The notes below the pieces were generated by a model. That model had not been told where the DNA came from, ran no database searches, and saw only the letters and a list, made by a program, of their open reading frames with translations. Of a stretch of DNA of 64,000 nt, positions 35,103 through 42,198 are shown in pieces (the first letter of the stretch is position 1; each line of letters begins with the position of its first letter). The position numbers were made by a program, and so were the translations under genes. This stretch comes from an uncultured Coriobacteriaceae bacterium. GTDB lineage: Bacteria; Actinomycetota; Coriobacteriia; Coriobacteriales; Atopobiaceae. The stretch covers positions 39,447 through 103,446 of the forward strand of contig CADBYM010000008.1 of the NCBI GenBank assembly GCA_902798915.1, read 5' to 3'.

Positions 35103-36148
35103 GCGTGTACCGCCTCCCATGCGTCCAAGAATCGGTCGTTGTCCCGTGCGTCGCGTACGGCCACGCGATACCAACCCGGGCCAAGGCCGGAGTAGTCGCA
35201 GCAGTCGCGGATGAGGACGCCCTCACGCTCGAGGTGAGCCGCAAGGTCGGGCGTGTCGTCGTGGACAAGCAGATAGTTCGCCTCACCGCAGATGACGCGA
35301 CCTCCCGTGGCTTGCAGTGCGGAGGCGAGGCGCTCGCGTTCACGCGAGATGATCTTCCGCACACGTGACGCATAGTCATTGTCGGCAAGTGCTGCGATGC
35401 CCGCCTCCTGTGCGACGATCGTGATGGGCCACGGTTGGCCGGCCTCTGCCATGCGGCGCAGCAGATTGTGGTCCGCACAGGCGCACCAGCCGAGCCTGAG
35501 TCCCGCCATCCCGTAGAACTTCGTAAATGCCCGCAGGACGAGAACGCGATGACGGGGGACCGCCCGCAGAAGGCTTTGGGCTTGTGGCTCGTCCAGAAAG
35601 TCCCCGAAGCACTCGTCCACCACGAGCAGCGTTCCGGTGGCGTCACAACGTTCGACCACGCGTCGCAGGAGCGTGGGTTCGCTGATTCTGCCCGTCGGGT
35701 TGTTGGGCTCGCACAGGACAAGTGCGCCGAGCTCGGGTGTTATGCGGTCCAGAATACCGTCGTCCAGGGCGAAATCGGTACGTTGGTCGAGAAGGTACTC
35801 CTCCACGTATCCGTCCGTGCGTTCGAATGCCGCTCGATACTCGCTAAAGGTTGGGGCCGTCACGAGTGCGCGTCGCGGCCTGAGGGCGAGTGCGAGGCGG
35901 TCGATGAGGTCGCCCGCCCCATTGCCGGCGAGCACGTCCGTGGCATCGAGGCCGTAGGTCTGGGCTAGTGCGTGGCGCAGACTACGGCATCGTGGGTCCG
36001 GATAGCGGTCGGCGAGCTCGAGCGCGGCAACTGCCGCAGCGCGTGCCGACTCAGGCATGCCGAGTGGGCTCGTGTTTGCCGAGAAGTCCAAGGGCATGCG
36101 CCCGTACTTCTCCAGGTACTCCGCCCAGCGACCGCCATGCGTCCGCAT
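35099..36148 (-). CDS. cobD: Threonine-phosphate decarboxylase CobD
   Basis: A 349-residue class I/II PLP aminotransferase fold. It starts with DFSANTSPLG near residue 20, which is diagnostic of the CobD/CobC branch rather than HisC. NNPTGRI near 160 and the PLP lysine in RAFTKFYGMAGLRLGW near 222 are present. It makes (R)-1-amino-2-propanol phosphate from threonine phosphate for the cobalamin side chain. The ATG at 36148 has AAGGAGGG and is preferred over longer frames. Confidence 0.9.
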   Translation of the reverse strand: MRTHGGRWAEYLEKYGRMPLDFSANTSPLGMPESARAAAVAALELADRYPDPRCRSLRHALAQTYGLDATDVLAGNGAGDLIDRLALALRPRRALVTAPTFSEYRAAFERTDGYVEEYLLDQRTDFALDDGILDRITPELGALVLCEPNNPTGRISEPTLLRRVVERCDATGTLLVVDECFGDFLDEPQAQSLLRAVPRHRVLVLRAFTKFYGMAGLRLGWCACADHNLLRRMAEAGQPWPITIVAQEAGIAALADNDYASRVRKIISRERERLASALQATGGRVICGEANYLLVHDDTPDLAAHLEREGVLIRDCCDYSGLGPGWYRVAVRDARDNDRFLDAWEAVHA

Positions 36149-36283
36149 CCGCCCTCCTTTTGTTGGTGTCCATCCCAGCGCGCTCACCTGCGGTAAATCG
36201 ATGCCTAAGTGTAGCCCAGTTGACGAGGTCTGCGGGTCGCGCAATCGTGAGCACGCTTCGCCCATAGAAGCCTGAAGTGGACG

Positions 36284-36356
36284 TCCGATGTTGCGAGCAT
36301 CAACAGGTGAAATCCCTAACGGGATTCATCGGGCGAACCTCCCAAAAGTGGGAGCT
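36284..36356. other. Hairpin-rich intergenic segment, possible structured RNA
   Basis: In the 261-bp gap between cbiB and cobD there are several short perfect stems: AATCCC/GGGATT (36311-36326), CTCCC/GGGAG (36339-36354) and an outer CGATG/CATCG. The terminator at 36367 follows on the plus-strand reading. It does not contain a cobalamin riboswitch B12 box on either strand, and I do not recognise a known RNA family. Confidence 0.3.
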
Positions 36357-36366
36357 TTACCGGGTC

Positions 36367-36396
36367 GAGAGGGCCCTCTGTAGGGAGGGCCCTCTC
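36367..36396 (-). terminator. Hairpin after cbiB
   Basis: A 12-bp self-complementary stem (GAGAGGGCCCTC and copy) with a 6-nt loop, 13 bp after the cbiB stop on the minus strand. It lacks a clear T run, so it may only weaken read-through into cobD. Confidence 0.5.
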
Positions 36397-36409
36397 TATG
36401 TGTAGAAGG

Positions 36410-37390
36410 CTATGTTCGCAGGCCAAGACCCGCACACCTTCGTGCCACTTGCGCTGCGCAGCAGAGTGCGAGGCACACAACGCTGCCCGTGACCATCATG
36501 TGCCCCGCGCGGGTGATGTCGTCAGGAGTCGGATTGCGCGTGGTGTCCCCGATGGTGGGTTTGTCGTGTCGCTGCCCGAAGTACCACGCGGGACCGGCGA
36601 GCTCGATGCCGAGGGCGCCCGCCATAGCAGACTCGGTCTGCGCAGAGTTGGGGCTCGCGTGCTTGCGTCGATCGCGGCGCCAGATGCGCCATGCGCCTCG
36701 AGCGTCCTCCCCACATAGTGCGGCTGAGGCGACGAGGAGCAGTGCGGCGACGCGCGAGGGCACATAGTTCGCCACGTCGTCCGCATGCGCGGCGGCACTG
36801 CCAAAGTGCAGATACCGTTCGTTGCGGTAACCCACCATGCTGTCCATCGTGTTGATTGCCTTGTACGTGAGTGCGAGTGATGCCCCGCCGACGAAGAGGT
36901 GCAGCATGGGCGCGACGACCCCGTCCGAGAAGCTCTCGGCCACCGACTCCACGGCAGCCCGTATGACGCCCTGCTCGTCGAGGTGCTCGGTGTCGCGCCC
37001 CACGATGCGTCCCACTGCCTCGCGGGCATCGGCAAGCGTCGATGTCTGGAGCTTGTCGAGGACGTTGTTTGCCTCGTCCCACAGCCCGCGCATCGCAAGG
37101 CACTGCCATCCCCAAACGACCTCGAGTGCCGTTCCCAGTGCGGGATGCAGCTTACGGGCGCCCCACAATGCAAGGTGCGAGGAGGCAAGTGTCCCGCCAG
37201 CCATCGTGAACGCCAGCAGGCGTCCGGCGGCAACCTCCCCCTCAGGTGTGTGAGGGAATCGAGCGCGAAGCGTTGTCTCCAGTCGCTCGATGGCGCTCCC
37301 CATGACCACGACGGGATGGCGAATCCAGCTCGGATCACCCAGTATAGCGTCGATGGCGAGTGCGGCGACGCAGGTGAGGGCATGGTTCAT
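36410..37390 (-). CDS. cbiB: Adenosylcobinamide-phosphate synthase CbiB
   Basis: A 326-residue membrane protein with family motifs DAILGDPSWIRHPVVVMG near residue 14, ESVAESFSDGVVAPM near 155, and YKAINTMDSMVGYRNERY near 180. It attaches aminopropanol phosphate to cobyric acid. The ATG overlaps the stop of cobC (ATGA), so the gene is translationally coupled. It is followed by a hairpin terminator. Confidence 0.92.
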   Translation of the reverse strand: MNHALTCVAALAIDAILGDPSWIRHPVVVMGSAIERLETTLRARFPHTPEGEVAAGRLLAFTMAGGTLASSHLALWGARKLHPALGTALEVVWGWQCLAMRGLWDEANNVLDKLQTSTLADAREAVGRIVGRDTEHLDEQGVIRAAVESVAESFSDGVVAPMLHLFVGGASLALTYKAINTMDSMVGYRNERYLHFGSAAAHADDVANYVPSRVAALLLVASAALCGEDARGAWRIWRRDRRKHASPNSAQTESAMAGALGIELAGPAWYFGQRHDKPTIGDTTRNPTPDDITRAGHMMVTGSVVCLALCCAAQVARRCAGLGLRT

Positions 37391-37992
37391 ACCCGTGACT
37401 CCTTCCTGCGGTGGTCGGTCTCTCTTACGAGGCGCAGCACGCGCTCGTGTGCCCATGTAGAGGCATCGAGTAGGAGGCCGCATCCGTGTTCCGTATGCCA
37501 AGAGAAGAACTCACGGCGAGGGAGTCCGAAGCGGTCCATCACGGCCATTATCGTTCCGCCATGCGCCACGATGGCGAGCACGTCCGTGCCTTGTGATTGC
37601 GCATCGTCTGCGAGCCGTGCGAACGCCTCGCAGACCCGTGTGGAGAACTCGTCCCGCGACTCTCCACCGGGGCATTGCCCCACGCAGCCACGCTCCACCC
37701 ATGCTCGGTAGTCGGCGTCTCGCTCCATCATCTCTTGGTGGGTGTGCCCCTCCGCTCTGCCGAAGTCCATCTCCCCCAAACCGGGCACCTCGACGAGGCA
37801 TGCGCCGGGAAAGATGAGCTCTGCCGTCTGCCTGGTGCGCTGGAGGGGTGTGACGTACACGTGCGCCGGGGCGTATGGGGCGACCTCGAGCTCTTGTACC
37901 CCCGCCGGCGAGAGGGAATCGTCGGTGCGGCCGACGTAGCGATGCTCCTCTTGCAACACGGTACGACCGTGTCGGATTACCTCGATTCTCAT
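37387..37992 (-). CDS. cobC: Alpha-ribazole phosphatase / histidine phosphatase CobC
   Basis: 201 residues of the phosphoglycerate-mutase-like histidine phosphatase family: nucleophile motif VIRHGRT at the N-terminus, TPLQRTRQTAE near 48, and IVAHGGTIMAV near 142. Placed among nucleotide-loop genes it likely removes the 5'-phosphate of alpha-ribazole phosphate or cobalamin phosphate. Overlaps both neighbours by 4 bp. Confidence 0.88.
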   Translation of the reverse strand: MRIEVIRHGRTVLQEEHRYVGRTDDSLSPAGVQELEVAPYAPAHVYVTPLQRTRQTAELIFPGACLVEVPGLGEMDFGRAEGHTHQEMMERDADYRAWVERGCVGQCPGGESRDEFSTRVCEAFARLADDAQSQGTDVLAIVAHGGTIMAVMDRFGLPRREFFSWHTEHGCGLLLDASTWAHERVLRLVRETDHRRKESRV

Positions 37993-38321
37993 GCGAGCTC
38001 ACCCTTGAGGACTTGGGGCAGGCCGCAGCATACGCGAACGACGCATGCGGCACGCTCTGCGAGCAGACAGGCGAGTCGACCGGCGTCCTCGCGCTGTGCG
38101 CGCTGGGTGGCATCGATGGGGACGACTCCGCCGCCAACCTCGCATGCGATGACCACCTCGCGAGTCGCAAGCTCGTCGGCCAGAGCCGTGAGGTCGGTCT
38201 CCGGGCCAACGTTTTGGACATCCCACACGGCATGGCGGGCGAGTTCGTCCTCGTCCCATCCCATCGCCTGCCTCACAAAGGTGCGCTTGCCCGCGAATGC
38301 GGGTCCGGTGACGAACATCAT
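37989..38321 (-). CDS. Short CobU-like P-loop protein
   Basis: Only 110 residues, against roughly 180 for CobU. The P-loop is GPAFAGKRTFV at the N-terminus. The C-terminal half is typical of the CobU family: EVGGGVVPIDATQR near 62, a RE..GRL helix, then CGLPQVLKG near 100. The central part that holds the guanylylated histidine and the LLDCL strand is missing. It may have kept kinase-type binding without guanylyltransferase function. A full-length cobU is two genes upstream in the same operon, so this is a second, compact paralogue. The start overlaps the cobS stop. Confidence 0.7.
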   Translation of the reverse strand: MMFVTGPAFAGKRTFVRQAMGWDEDELARHAVWDVQNVGPETDLTALADELATREVVIACEVGGGVVPIDATQRAQREDAGRLACLLAERAACVVRVCCGLPQVLKGELA

Positions 38322-39091
38322 AGGATTGCCTCCAAGCACCGCACTATATATATTGATGCGAGCATCCAGAGCTCGCTCGTCTGGACGTACCAACCGCAGA
38401 GGTCTCCGGAAAGCCCGCCGAACTGTCGCACCACCACGAACCGATACCATGCGAAGGTGAGCGCGGCGGCGATGATCATGCTCCATCCGCCTGTGAACGC
38501 GAGCACGGCTGACGTTGCCGTTGCGATGAGGGCGCAGCCCCACCTCACGATTGTGCGGTCGGAGGCTTCGGCAAACGAACGCGCGAGCCCGTCATGGGGC
38601 GCTAGGGGGAAGGCCGCAACGGAGAAGCCCGAGAGGCTGCGGCTCAGCGCATAAGGGAGTATCAGACACGCGGGCGGCACGGAAGGAAGTTCCGTCCACA
38701 GTACGAAGGTCGCCAGCAAGAGTAGCGCCAGATGCATGGTGCCAAACGCGCCGATGTGCGGATCCTTGAGGATACGCCGCATGTCTTTCGGCTCGCGATG
38801 GCTCGCGAGCGCGTCCCACGTATCGCAGAACCCGTCGAGGTGGATGCCGCCCGTCACGAGCAGGGGTAGCGCGGTGAGCACGAGCGCGCGCACGAGCGAG
38901 GAGAGGCCCAGGGCGGCGCTCATCTGCGAGCACCCCCATGCGAACAATCCGATGAGCAGTCCTACCAGTGGAAACGCGATGAGCATGAGCCGCATCGAGT
39001 CCTTGTCCCAGGCTAACTGGGGCATGGGCACGGCAGAGAACATCGAGAACGCGACGGCGACTGACTTTGCCGTCATCCTCAGCATGCGCAT
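38318..39091 (-). CDS. cobS: Adenosylcobinamide-GDP ribazoletransferase CobS
   Basis: 257 residues with many hydrophobic segments and the family motifs GGIHLDGFCDTWDAL near 87 and KDPHIGAFG near 117. It joins GDP-cobinamide with alpha-ribazole to give cobalamin. The ATG at 39091 overlaps the end of cobU by 13 bp. The longer open frame to 39235 is not used. Confidence 0.9.
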   Translation of the reverse strand: MRMLRMTAKSVAVAFSMFSAVPMPQLAWDKDSMRLMLIAFPLVGLLIGLFAWGCSQMSAALGLSSLVRALVLTALPLLVTGGIHLDGFCDTWDALASHREPKDMRRILKDPHIGAFGTMHLALLLLATFVLWTELPSVPPACLILPYALSRSLSGFSVAAFPLAPHDGLARSFAEASDRTIVRWGCALIATATSAVLAFTGGWSMIIAAALTFAWYRFVVVRQFGGLSGDLCGWYVQTSELWMLASIYIVRCLEAIL

Positions 39092-39621
39092 GGTCGAGCC
39101 CCCTTGAGTACGTTGGGAAGCCCGGCGACGACCTCGCATACGAAGTCGGCTTCGGTGGCGAGGGTGCGGTTGGTGCGGCCGAGTGCCTGCAGGTAGGGGA
39201 GGGTGTCGCCCTCGTAGTTGGTGCCGCCAAGACACACCTCATTGGTGACGACGGTGAGGTTTTGGCAGGTGGCAGCAAGGTGTCGGACGCCCTCGATGAC
39301 GACGTCAGCCGTCAGCAGCCTCACGTTCGTGGCATTGGTGTCGTGGTCGTACATCTCGTTCGAGAGCAGGTTTCCCAGGCAGTCGAGCAGCACGTTTGCG
39401 TCGCGGGGAACCTCGAGCGTCACAAGGTCGTGGTAGCACTCAAGCGTCACGAAGCCATGGCCCGCCCTGCGTGCGCGATGCCGTGCGATGCGCGTGCGGC
39501 ACTCCTCGTCCCATGGCTTCATCGTCGCGACGTACACGCGACGTCCGTCTAGGCCAAGTGAGAGATTCTCGGCGTAGGCGCTCTTTCCGCTGGCAGCCCC
39601 TCCTACGATGAGTGAAACCAC
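39079..39621 (-). CDS. cobU: Adenosylcobinamide kinase / guanylyltransferase CobU
   Basis: 180 residues: P-loop GGAASGKSAYAE near 8, a histidine in RIARHRARR near 46 where CobU is guanylylated, LLDCLGNLLSNEM near 80, and AGLPNVLKG near 168. It phosphorylates adenosylcobinamide and transfers GMP. The motif after TNEV (CLGGTNYEGDT) differs from the usual GxGIVP, which the short paralogue keeps. The GTG start has GAGGG at 5-bp spacing. First gene of the second cob operon. Confidence 0.88.
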   Translation of the reverse strand: MVSLIVGGAASGKSAYAENLSLGLDGRRVYVATMKPWDEECRTRIARHRARRAGHGFVTLECYHDLVTLEVPRDANVLLDCLGNLLSNEMYDHDTNATNVRLLTADVVIEGVRHLAATCQNLTVVTNEVCLGGTNYEGDTLPYLQALGRTNRTLATEADFVCEVVAGLPNVLKGARPCAC

Positions 39622-39639
39622 GTGTACCCTCTATACGAT

Positions 39640-39841
39640 GTTTGGTCGGCAAAGCAAGAATTGTAGCAGCTCTTGCCCGAAACGATGGCCTGCCTGCATT
39701 TGTGGGCTTGTCATCGGTGACGATCCCCAATGCTTCCCCAAGATGCTTCATGGTTCGGTCCGGAGTGGGGCTGTGCTCCAACCAGTTCGGGTCAGGCGCG
39801 ACGCGACCTTCAACGGATTCCCTGTTGTTGCATGCTACCAT
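39640..39841 (-). pseudogene. Possible gene remnant upstream of cobU
   Basis: The minus-strand frame here reads like the tail of a protein (NWLEHSPTPDRTMKHLGEAL then KPTNAGRPSFRARA). It has no proper start or family match that I can name; a transposase tail is only an impression. The 280-bp gap otherwise holds the promoters of the divergent cobU and the protease gene. Confidence 0.2.
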
Positions 39842-39900
39842 GGGATTTGGCTACGCGTTGGTTGGCGATGCTGGGACAATCTCACGGAAAGGATGGCGCA

Positions 39901-41790
39901 ATGCCACGTGTCGACAGACGTCCTCACAAGCAGTGGGTCTTGGCCACTGCCGCCCTCGTGCTTACGGTCGTGGCGACGGCGTTCTCCATCGTCGGGTGTC
40001 GCTTTGGCGAGTCTGGTGCGGTGCGTGGAAAGGCTTCCTCGGAGAGTTGGACGCTCTGCTTGTATCTGTGTGGCTCAAACTTAGAGAGCAGACAAGGCTG
40101 GGCCACAAAGACGCTCGAGGAGCTGAAGGGTTGTTCCATCCCAGAGAATGTCACCGTAGTCGTGCAGGCTGGTGGTGCGCGCAAATGGCGCAACGAGAAC
40201 GTGCAGCAGGACGGACAACGCTTCGTCGTGGAGCAAGGAGAGGTTCGTGAGGTCGGCACGGCATCCGAGGGTTCCATGGGGGAGGCGACCATCTTCGGCG
40301 ACTTCCTTGAGTTCTGTCAGAGCGACTATCCTTCCGATCGTACCGCCGTTGTACTGTGGGATCATGGCGGCGGGCCGCTTCGTGGTGCGTGCTTCGACGA
40401 AAACTCCTCCTTTGATGCGCTCACGCTTGCCGAACTCGACAAGGCGCTCAAGAGGGGTGTTGAGGCACGCGGAGGCAAAACGTACGACATCGTGGGGTTT
40501 GATGCCTGTCTTATGGGTTCGCTGGAGACGGCGGTGACCTTGGCGGATGATGCCGACTGGTTGGTGGCCTCCGAGGAGATAGTGTCGGGGGCTGGTTGGG
40601 ATTACAACCCGCTTGTGGGCGCTATGGGTACCGAAGGGGCAGATGTCGCTGCGATCTCGGCCGCAATCTGTGACGGCTATAAAGAAAAGTGCGCGGATCG
40701 GGGAAAGGACGCTACGGCAACATGCGCCGCCATAGACCTGTCCCGTGTTTCGGGTGTCGAGAAGGCCCTAGAGAGCGTGCTCGATGCGCTTAAGGAGCAC
40801 TATGGCCTTAGCGCGAGCAGCCTGCGCCGACTCTCCTATGGTGCTCGCATTGCCGAGGAATTTGGTGGGGCTGTTGCCGATGAGGGCCAGTCGAACCTCG
40901 TGGACCTCAAGGGCCTCGCACAAGCCTGCTCAGAGGCATATGGTACTGACGAGGTGCCTTGGGACGAACTTGTCGCAGCGGTGGACCAGGCGGTGGCGCA
41001 TCACGTCAACGGTTCAACAACGGTTGGTGCTGCTGGCATGTCCATCTGGTATCCCGTGTCGCTTGAGGATTCTGAGCTTAAAGACTACGTGAAGGTCTCG
41101 CCCCTTACGACGTATGCCTCCGCGCTCAATGAATTCTTCTCGATGGATATCGGTAGGGTAGAATTCTCTGATGCGGGATCCATTGTTGACGGAAAGCTCT
41201 CCGTCACCATAGACCCAAAGACCGCCTCCGCGTTCTACGACTCATACGTAGTCAATCGACGCGTGGACGGCAGCTACGAGGACCACAACGTCGATCGGGA
41301 AGACGACTGGGAATCCCTCACATTCACTTGGCAGCCCTCGTATGCAGTGATGGTGACGCTCGAGGGGATGCCGCTCGACGTAAGGGCCGTCTCGTACACT
41401 GATGATTACATCGTGTTCTCGTCTCCCATAAGGGTGAATGGGAAGGAGACTTTCCTGCGATTCGCCTGGGTGACTGACGAGGAGAATCCCGAGGGCGGCT
41501 ATTACCAAATGCTGGGCACCTGGAACGGTATAGATTACGTGACCGGTCTCGCCGATCGTTTCCTCGACGATCTTCAGCTGGGGGACAAGGTGGAGGCAGT
41601 GGCTCTGGAGACGGGAGAAGCGCGTGGTAGCGTGACGTTGGAAGGTGATATAGAGCTTGTTGACCAGCCGATGGAAGCGGGGAAATACGAGTGCTGGTTC
41701 GTCGCCCTCGACCTCTTCGGCAACGAATACACCTCCGATGTCTGCACCTACACGGTGGGCGATGGCGGCACAGTTGTGGTCGATATGTGA
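39901..41790 (+). CDS. Clostripain-family (C11) cysteine protease
   Basis: A 629-residue exported protein. The N-terminus has a hydrophobic signal/anchor with a cysteine (SIVGCRFG) that could be a lipobox. The caspase-like fold shows the catalytic histidine in VVLWDHGGG near residue 158 and the cysteine in FDACLMGSLE near 203. The C-terminal 230 residues are beta-rich. C11 proteases cut after arginine or lysine, and many activate by self-cleavage. The ATG at 39901 has GGAAAGGA upstream. It is one of the plus-strand genes that split the minus-strand cobalamin locus. Confidence 0.85.
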   Translation: MPRVDRRPHKQWVLATAALVLTVVATAFSIVGCRFGESGAVRGKASSESWTLCLYLCGSNLESRQGWATKTLEELKGCSIPENVTVVVQAGGARKWRNENVQQDGQRFVVEQGEVREVGTASEGSMGEATIFGDFLEFCQSDYPSDRTAVVLWDHGGGPLRGACFDENSSFDALTLAELDKALKRGVEARGGKTYDIVGFDACLMGSLETAVTLADDADWLVASEEIVSGAGWDYNPLVGAMGTEGADVAAISAAICDGYKEKCADRGKDATATCAAIDLSRVSGVEKALESVLDALKEHYGLSASSLRRLSYGARIAEEFGGAVADEGQSNLVDLKGLAQACSEAYGTDEVPWDELVAAVDQAVAHHVNGSTTVGAAGMSIWYPVSLEDSELKDYVKVSPLTTYASALNEFFSMDIGRVEFSDAGSIVDGKLSVTIDPKTASAFYDSYVVNRRVDGSYEDHNVDREDDWESLTFTWQPSYAVMVTLEGMPLDVRAVSYTDDYIVFSSPIRVNGKETFLRFAWVTDEENPEGGYYQMLGTWNGIDYVTGLADRFLDDLQLGDKVEAVALETGEARGSVTLEGDIELVDQPMEAGKYECWFVALDLFGNEYTSDVCTYTVGDGGTVVVDM

Positions 41791-41904
41791 AGAGCACCAA
41801 ACAAGCGATACGGGGATGGGTCTTGCTGCGTTCGGTGTAAGAGTATTACCCATTAGAATTCGTGTCGTACGTTGTTGGCTTGACAGAAAGGTGTGGTGGG
41901 GACG

Positions 41905-42120
41905 ATGTACCGGTCAGCTTCCATTTGGGATGGACGACAGGCGGAGGGGGCGAGGAGCGGCGAGGCCGAGGTGCAGGAGCCGGCCACGTCGGGCCGGGGC
42001 GAGCCGGAGCCGGCCGAGTGCGCCGAGCTCTCCTTCGATTCGTTGGACGTCGCTGCCGGCGGCGCGCGCGGGGGAGACCCTCAGCCTCCGCGGATGGGCG
42101 TCGGGGCTCCTGGTATGTGA
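41905..42120 (+). CDS. Possible small peptide with double-glycine leader-like motif
   Basis: A 71-codon frame with high GC at third positions and an acidic composition like its downstream neighbour. Near its C-terminus it reads LSFDSLDVAAGG, close to the LSxxELxxIxGG pattern of double-glycine leaders, leaving a tail of 18 residues rich in Gly and Pro. No C39-peptidase transporter or modifying enzyme is nearby, and the ribosome site is weak. It may equally be a chance frame. The rest of the 408-bp gap (41791-42198) shows nothing I can name. Confidence 0.3.
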   Translation: MYRSASIWDGRQAEGARSGEAEVQEPATSGRGEPEPAECAELSFDSLDVAAGGARGGDPQPPRMGVGAPGM

Positions 42121-42198
42121 CAGGCGTTGTCCGTTCGAGCAAAGGCCTGGGACGGATGGGTCCTGAAGAAGAGTGACATTCAAGGGAAAGGAGCAAAC

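Noticed and set aside
35099..36148. Histidinol-phosphate aminotransferase HisC
   Set aside because: The N-terminal DFSANTSPLG motif and the position between cbiB and cbiP favour CobD.
36284..36396. Second cobalamin riboswitch
   Set aside because: A GGTGAAATCC stretch looked like part of the consensus, but there is no B12 box on either strand.
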